From: Chrysomallon squamiferum
Taxonomy: Eukaryota > Mollusca > Gastropoda > Neomphalida > Peltospiridae
DNA: 64,000 nucleotides
NCBI GenBank assembly: GCA_012295275.1
Contig: CM022670.1
Location: forward strand, 6,502,161 to 6,566,160
Direction: 5' to 3'
How positions within the stretch are numbered: the stretch's first letter is position 1; every line of letters begins with the position of its first letter. Below are positions 58,662 through 64,000 of the stretch, in pieces. Made by a program: the position numbers and the translations under genes. The notes beneath the pieces were generated by a model. That model saw nothing but the letters and a program-made list of their open reading frames with translations. It was not told the DNA's origin and did not search any database.

Positions 58662-61600
58662 CTGCAAGACAAACAAACTCATATTAGCCTCACTACTGCT
58701 TTACTTAAATAATCATGCTCAACTCTGTTAGGTTCTGGGATCCAGTCCTGCTACCTGCTGCTTTGAAGAACTTACAGAATAAGTTCAAATCATCTATAAA
58801 GACTTAACGTAACTAATCTTCTAACATGCTAGCACCAACACACTAACACACTAACACATTCTTGTGAATATAACATAGATTTATATCTTGTAATCCAAAG
58901 AGAAAACATTTATTCTGTACTGTAATGCACTGAACACTGGAGATGTAACATAGAAACATAAAATGCACTCATTATGAAGATGTTTTATAAATTAATATAT
59001 GGTTAACACATAAACAAATATGATATAGCTATATAATTTGTTTTACTATAAACTTCAGAGGTAACATTAAAACATAATAAACCATATATATTTGTTGTAT
59101 ATTGCACAGTAGATATATATATATATATAATGTGTTATATTTCTGTGATATGTATACTAAACATATTTAATATACAATTTTAAATTTTGATTATATTAAG
59201 GACATTTAAAAAGTGATAGCATTTTTATCCTATCCAGACTTTATAGTTTTAATAAAAAAATATTTTATATTCAGTTATAAATTTGGATGATATTACAAAA
59301 TTACAGACACCAAAATTACTGACATAAATTAGTATCGTAAACAGAGACATTACAGCAATAACATAATAGAAAGTAAAGTAAACATTCCACTTAAATAACA
59401 TTCAAATAACAATTGCCCACGTTTCAAAGGCTTACACATATTTTATTTATAAGTTGTTGTTTTTTTTTGAATTTTTTGTTTAGGTCTTACCACACACTGG
59501 CTGGCTGTCTGTTGTCATCTGTTATTAACCCCCATTAATAAATAACATGAAAAGTAACACAACATAATAGCTGGCAGCGTGTGTATGATGAATCAACAAT
59601 ATATTCTTCACACCCACGAAACTTGCAGAAAAGCACATTCGAACAAACACAGACACAAAACATGTGAATGGAATAACGTGTAAGTACACACAGATTTCTG
59701 AGCTACAAGTAACCAGAAGAAGCAAAAAGACACACAGGTTAAATGTCGCCAGAAAACAGCTTGGCACGCGACGCGGGTGTTTTCAGAAATGAACGCGTAT
59801 TCACGGTGTTATCTCACTATTGTAGCTGTTAATGGTGTTTTAAAATGTACTGTGTGTTTATCTCTGAATGCAGCTCAAAGTGGCTGACTTCTGAATGTAA
59901 CAAAAGAGCTTTTTATTTCAGCATTTAATGTGACTGTCACCAAACTTGCTGATGTAACTGTAAATGATTAAATAACTGATTTTTAACTGTAAATGATTGC
60001 ATCACTGACTTTAACTGTAAACTGATTTCGTAACTGATTATAAGTGTAAATAATTAAAACTGTAAATGATTAAATAACTGATTCTAACTGTAAGTGATTA
60101 TATCACTGATTTTAACTGTAAACTGATTATAATCATAAATGATTAAATAACTGATTTTAACTATAATTATAAATGATTAAAAAACTGATTTCATAACTGA
60201 TTATATCTGTAAATAATTAAAAATGTAAATGTTTAAAGAACTAAATGGTTATATATAAATGATTTTAACTGTAAGTGATTAATTTATTCCTTCACATAAA
60301 TGTTAATGATTATTTAACTCCTTCACATAAATGTTAATGATTATTTAACTCCTTCATATAAATGTTAATGATTATTTGATTCCTTCATATATATGTTAAT
60401 GATTATCTAATTCCTTATAACACTTTAACGACAATTTAGCTCTTTTTTATAACAGTTAATATTTATTTAACACCTTTGTATAAATTTACTTCCTTGAATA
60501 AAACTGATATGTATATGCCATCCATAAGGATTCGTGGTTTAAAAAAATGTTGCAAACACAAACAGTCTTCATAGGTTTTTAAACCACTCACCAAATCTAT
60601 TTCATTTCTAAACTAGTTTAATGGATGAAAAGATTTGAGTTTGTGTCTAAATCTACAGATGATCAGGATACTTTAAAAATAATAAGAAGTTGTTACATTA
60701 TGTAATGGACAATGACATTCTGTAAACATGGAATGAACCTAACCACTTTTAAAATATTAAATTAAAACAGGTTTATTTCTTATGAATTTATATGGCTGTT
60801 GTTGTTTGTTTTTTTGTTTTTTTAGCAAAAAGACCATTTACATTTTTATTTTTGGAAAAAAAAAAAAAAAAATAAATAGAAACTTTAAATATTCAGACTT
60901 ACTGAAAACATTTTTTTTTATTTTTTTTTTTTATACTAAATATATAGAAAACTTAAAAACATCATTCTTCTTTTCTTATTTCTTTAAACACTTTTTATTA
61001 CATTTTTTTTTTTTTTTTTTTTTTTTAATGAATCTCCATAAATTTTGAATAAGCTTTAAAATGAAACGTATTTAAAAAAAATACATTTACTGACAACTTC
61101 TTATAAACACTTATACCTATTTTCTACCTGACTGAAAAGCTATTCATTTCCCCACACCCTATTACTCTGACCCAGCACACCTATTTGAGAAGTGAGCCAT
61201 AACGACCGTTACACTCGACAATTCAATACAAAGCAGTCCTTGCTTCTGTCAGAAAAACATTCTCAGAATCTGCCAGGTTAGCAGTTCTAAAAAAAATAAT
61301 GTTACATTTGTTTCTCTTCTGGTCTGGATGTAGTTTAAGACAGTTAATGTTACTGTACAGTTTGTATGTGTTTATGGTATATATATAAAAAAAAAAAAAA
61401 TAAATAAATAAATAATAATCAAATTAATAGTCATGATACTACTACATGTTAATAATAAACTATAAAAATATTATATGATTATGTTGCATATTTGTGTGTG
61501 TGTGTATGTGTGTGTGTGTTTGTGTGTGTGTGTATGCATGTATGAATGTATGTACATACAAACACACACAACATAATCATAATTGTTTATATATATATAT

Positions 61601-62014
61601 ACATAGAATTATTAGTAGAATGTAAGTCAACAGTTCTGTCTTGTTCCATTTTACATGTAGAATAATGTTTTTAAAGTATACAGTATTATTTGTATTTTAC
61701 ATACATGTAAGAACAAAGTATCAGCTAACAGATAATGGATGAAGTTGATTCTACAGAGAGTAACTGCCAAATTTTGAATATCTTATTAAGAGAGACAGAG
61801 AGACTCAGAGACATGGAAATGAAAATGCAGGCTAGCTGGAGGAAAGAAAATAATAAATAACTTTATAAAAAAAAAAATAATAATATATATCAGTTTTAAT
61901 ATACAGGTAAGTACTTTCGATTAATTATAATTTTTGTTTTAAGACTTTATAAAAAAAAAAGAAAATAATAAAAAAATATATATAAAAAACATGTTTAAAA
62001 AAAAAGAATCTTAC
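58662..62014. other. Probable first intron of KLF, AT-rich
   Basis: No exon with recognisable KLF sequence was found. The stretch holds a degenerate 'aaatgattaaataactgatt' repeat (59945-60285), a 31-bp tandem repeat (60289-60412), poly-A/T tracts (60855-61030), and GT/CATA runs (61495-61570). A short ATG-led stretch near 61195 with a GTGTGC donor has the wrong phase to join the PVDLS exon directly. Confidence 0.45.
59945..60412. repeat. Degenerate about 23-bp array followed by a clean 31-bp array
   Basis: The first part is a long run of variants on 'aaatgattaaataactgatt' plus 'ttaactgt'. The second part has four copies of 'ccttcacataaatgttaatg' plus 'attatttaact', starting at 60289, 60320, 60351 and 60382 (exact 31-base spacing). 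Confidence 0.9.
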
Positions 62015-62077
62015 ATTAGACTGGTGTTCCCAGCAAAGCCAGGCAAATTCCGTTGGCGGAACTTTTGACATGTGCAT
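62015..62077 (-). CDS. Candidate first coding exon of KLF
   Basis: The minus strand has an ATG at 62077 with A at -3 and G at -1, an in-frame stop 27 bases upstream, and 21 codons (MHMSKVPPTEFAW...) to a strong donor AAT/gtaag at 62015, in phase 0. The PVDLS exon also starts in phase 0, so splicing across 3.35 kb would give a KLF of about 205 aa. It lies in a CpG-containing, promoter-like patch. The N-terminal residues do not match known KLF proteins, so this is a hypothesis based on splice signals and phase. Confidence 0.35.
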
Positions 62078-62420
62078 CCTGAGCAGTGCGTTCCCGCGGC
62101 AACACTAGGTGGCGACAGCATGGACCACACCTTTTACATACATAACAAGTGTGTGTTTTCAGGAGCCTGGGCAAATTTGCACTGCACAAGCCAGGCCCAC
62201 CATTAAGCTCGTGGCTAGGTAAACTTTGAAAGGTAGCTGTTCTGGCCAATGGTAGAAATGAAAGGGACATGATGGAGGATGAAGATAAATTTCAAATATC
62301 TAATCACCGAAGTAACGGTGTAGTGTGTGCTGTTGCGAGTCAACAAAGCTTTCCTCGGAGGATGTCCCGCTCTGTGGGCGGCATTCCTCTCTACAAACGG
62401 GACGGGAATCACAGATAAAA
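62030..62420. promoter_or_regulatory. CpG-containing promoter-like region of KLF
   Basis: The only GC-richer stretch upstream of KLF, with a GCGG-rich patch at 62080-62115, a CCAAT box in CTGGCCAATGG near 62240 and few simple repeats. A CTCF-like ACACTAGGTGGCGA lies at 62102-62115. It probably contains the 5' end of the KLF transcript; no TATA box is obvious. Confidence 0.4.
62102..62115 (+). promoter_or_regulatory. CTCF-like motif
   Basis: ACACTAGGTGGCGA agrees with the conserved core of the bilaterian CTCF site (CTAGGTGGC) at about 12 of 14 positions. It sits within the presumed KLF promoter. A single motif match in 64 kb is not proof of binding. Confidence 0.3.
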
Positions 62421-62573
62421 AAAAGTGGATAAATACTTCCCGTCCAGCGAGTTAAAAAAAATTAATTAAAATATTGAAAAAAAAAAAATGCATAGACAAA
62501 ATGGATATTTTAAATGTATTTTTAAAAAAAAAGACGATAATTGAAGCCTTTATTTTTATATTTTTAATGTAAT

Positions 62574-62674
62574 TTCATTTCATTTCATTTCAGCTTCACT
62601 TCACTTCACTTCACTTCACTTCACTTCACTTCACTTCACTTCACTTCACTTCACTTCACTTCACTTCACTTCAT

Positions 62675-62705
<31 letters not shown>

Positions 62706-62706
62706 T
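62574..62706. repeat. Pentanucleotide (TTCAC)n/(TTCAT)n array then (TTTA)n
   Basis: A few TTCAT units, about 15 perfect TTCAC units (62595-62671), then about eight TTTA units. The TTCAC part is uninterrupted and so probably unstable in length. Confidence 0.95.
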
Positions 62707-62709
62707 TAT

Positions 62710-63966
62710 AAAAAAAACAGAAACTTTCAAAGTATCACGTTCTTTTACAATATCTTTACAAAAACTAGAATAATTTATTTTACTTTTACTTGTTAACAAC
62801 ATAAATGCATGCAGAAGAATTTGATTGTGTCACATTTTCTCTGACACAACAACACACAGTCTGTTCTTGTTTGTTGTAATAAATAAAAATACTGTGAAGT
62901 AACCGGATAACAGAGAAGTTAAGTAATTCAGTGTCACCACTGAATTAGTCACTGGTTAATAAAAACATCAAGTAACACATCTTTGCTATCTTCCTTATCT
63001 CTTAAAAATACTCAGATGAATTATTTACTGGGTTTTTTATTTTTTTCAGTTTTTCTTTCTTATTCTTTTTTGTTGTGTTTTTGGGAAATTGTTTTGTCTC
63101 TTTTGTTTAGATTTTTTAAATTTCAGATCCAGAGATGGGGTCTAACAATTAAGCTTCAGTAACAAACATTTAGCTGTAACTGCACATGTAAAAACCAGTT
63201 TTTAACATTTTATACAGTCATTCATGATCAGTTCAGTTTTGTTTTTAAACGTCTTTAATTTTCTTTCTTTATCTAACTGTTTGAAATAGATACATTATAA
63301 ACAAAATTTATCAAACCTTTATTTTTAAAAAAATACCCCCAAAAACAACAACAAAAAACTTTATTTTAATGAAATCTTTTTTAAACCAGAATTCTTTCAA
63401 AACTGATATCACATATAAACATATACACACAATGGCAAATATACTAACATATACAAACACAAACATGCACATATACACAATACAGATAAACACATACATA
63501 CATAACTGACAGATACACAAACATATGTACTAACAAAACCATGCAAACATATATAATACACATAAACTTATACATACACTGAAACATATAGATTCATAAT
63601 AATACAGTTATGCACACACACCCAATAGACATAAAAGCATTCACAAACATACACACTGTTACATATTCACACAGTCGTGCAAACGCACTCAAGGTATTAT
63701 TGTTACAGTTTTAAGTTTTTATCACAGAAACAAGGCCTGGCTCAGAAGGAAGAATTCACTGAGAATTTCTGTACTTGTTCATTTGTCAACACTCTAACAC
63801 AGCAATACATCACAAGAAATAATGTCTTCCTACTACTCAGCATTTTCTCTGTCATCAACACAACATTATATTAACTGTTAGTTTTCAAGACTGGCAGAAA
63901 CTCAGAGGCTGTAGGGTTGATGCCAATCAATGTGTGCTTTGTGATATTTCCTTTTCAAAAAATACT

Positions 63967-63968
<2 letters not shown>
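62710..63968. other. Upstream flank of KLF, no gene seen
   Basis: AT-rich DNA with a CA/CATA-rich stretch at 63415-63665. No splice-bounded coding sequence was recognised. Confidence 0.5.

Positions 63969-64000
<32 letters not shown>
63968..64000. repeat. (GA)n microsatellite running off the window
   Basis: A GA run that continues past the right edge, so its length is unknown. Confidence 0.95.

Noticed and set aside
61180-61215. ATG-led short exon (MAHFSN) with GTGTGC donor as a KLF start
   Set aside because: Ends in phase 2, whereas the PVDLS exon begins in phase 0, so they cannot be joined directly.

Overview
The window reads as animal nuclear DNA: three split genes with GT-AG introns, a very AT-rich background, and dense microsatellites and minisatellites. 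The gene structures and residues point to a bilaterian invertebrate. The many (GA)n, (CA)n, (ATT)n and GATA/GACA arrays, with introns of about 0.3-3.5 kb, would suit a mollusc or another lophotrochozoan. That placement is inference; no species can be named from the sequence alone. I saw no rRNA, convincing tRNA, CRISPR array, prokaryotic operon, viral gene or intact transposon with a reverse transcriptase or transposase.

Layout. 1-15.5 kb: no gene found; simple repeats plus small GC-richer islands that may be regulatory. 15.5-25.4 kb, minus strand: a RECQL5-type DNA helicase in 12 coding exons (about 1,065 aa), complete from ATG to stop except for one apparent 1-base frameshift after the zinc-binding cysteines. 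25.4-31.9 kb: intergenic, perhaps holding the 5' non-coding exon of the next gene. 32.0-44.4 kb, plus strand: a complete GT54 N-acetylglucosaminyltransferase IV (MGAT4A/B type, 13 coding exons, 547 aa). 44.4-55.1 kb: its 3'UTR and an AT-rich gap. 55.7-58.7 kb, and perhaps up to 62.1 kb, minus strand: a compact Kruppel-like factor of the KLF3/8/12 group with a CtBP-binding PVDLS motif and three C2H2 fingers. Just downstream of it is a well-formed but unidentified terminal exon (55136-55444). 62.1-64 kb: promoter-like sequence, then repeats.

The three genes have unrelated jobs: genome maintenance at transcribed chromatin, N-glycan branching in the Golgi, and transcriptional repression. I see no sign that they work together.

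The most unusual feature is structural. In all three genes a tandem array or duplication in an intron starts exactly across an exon/intron border, so the repeat unit carries a copy of the splice site and a few exon bases. There are four cases: RECQL5 exon 3 acceptor (44-bp unit, nine copies), RECQL5 exon 6 donor (119-bp unit, three full copies), KLF zinc-finger exon acceptor (about 81-bp unit, six copies) and MGAT4 exon 1 donor (102-bp unit, two copies). This leaves rows of decoy splice sites beside constitutive exons and is the main candidate here for something not yet described.
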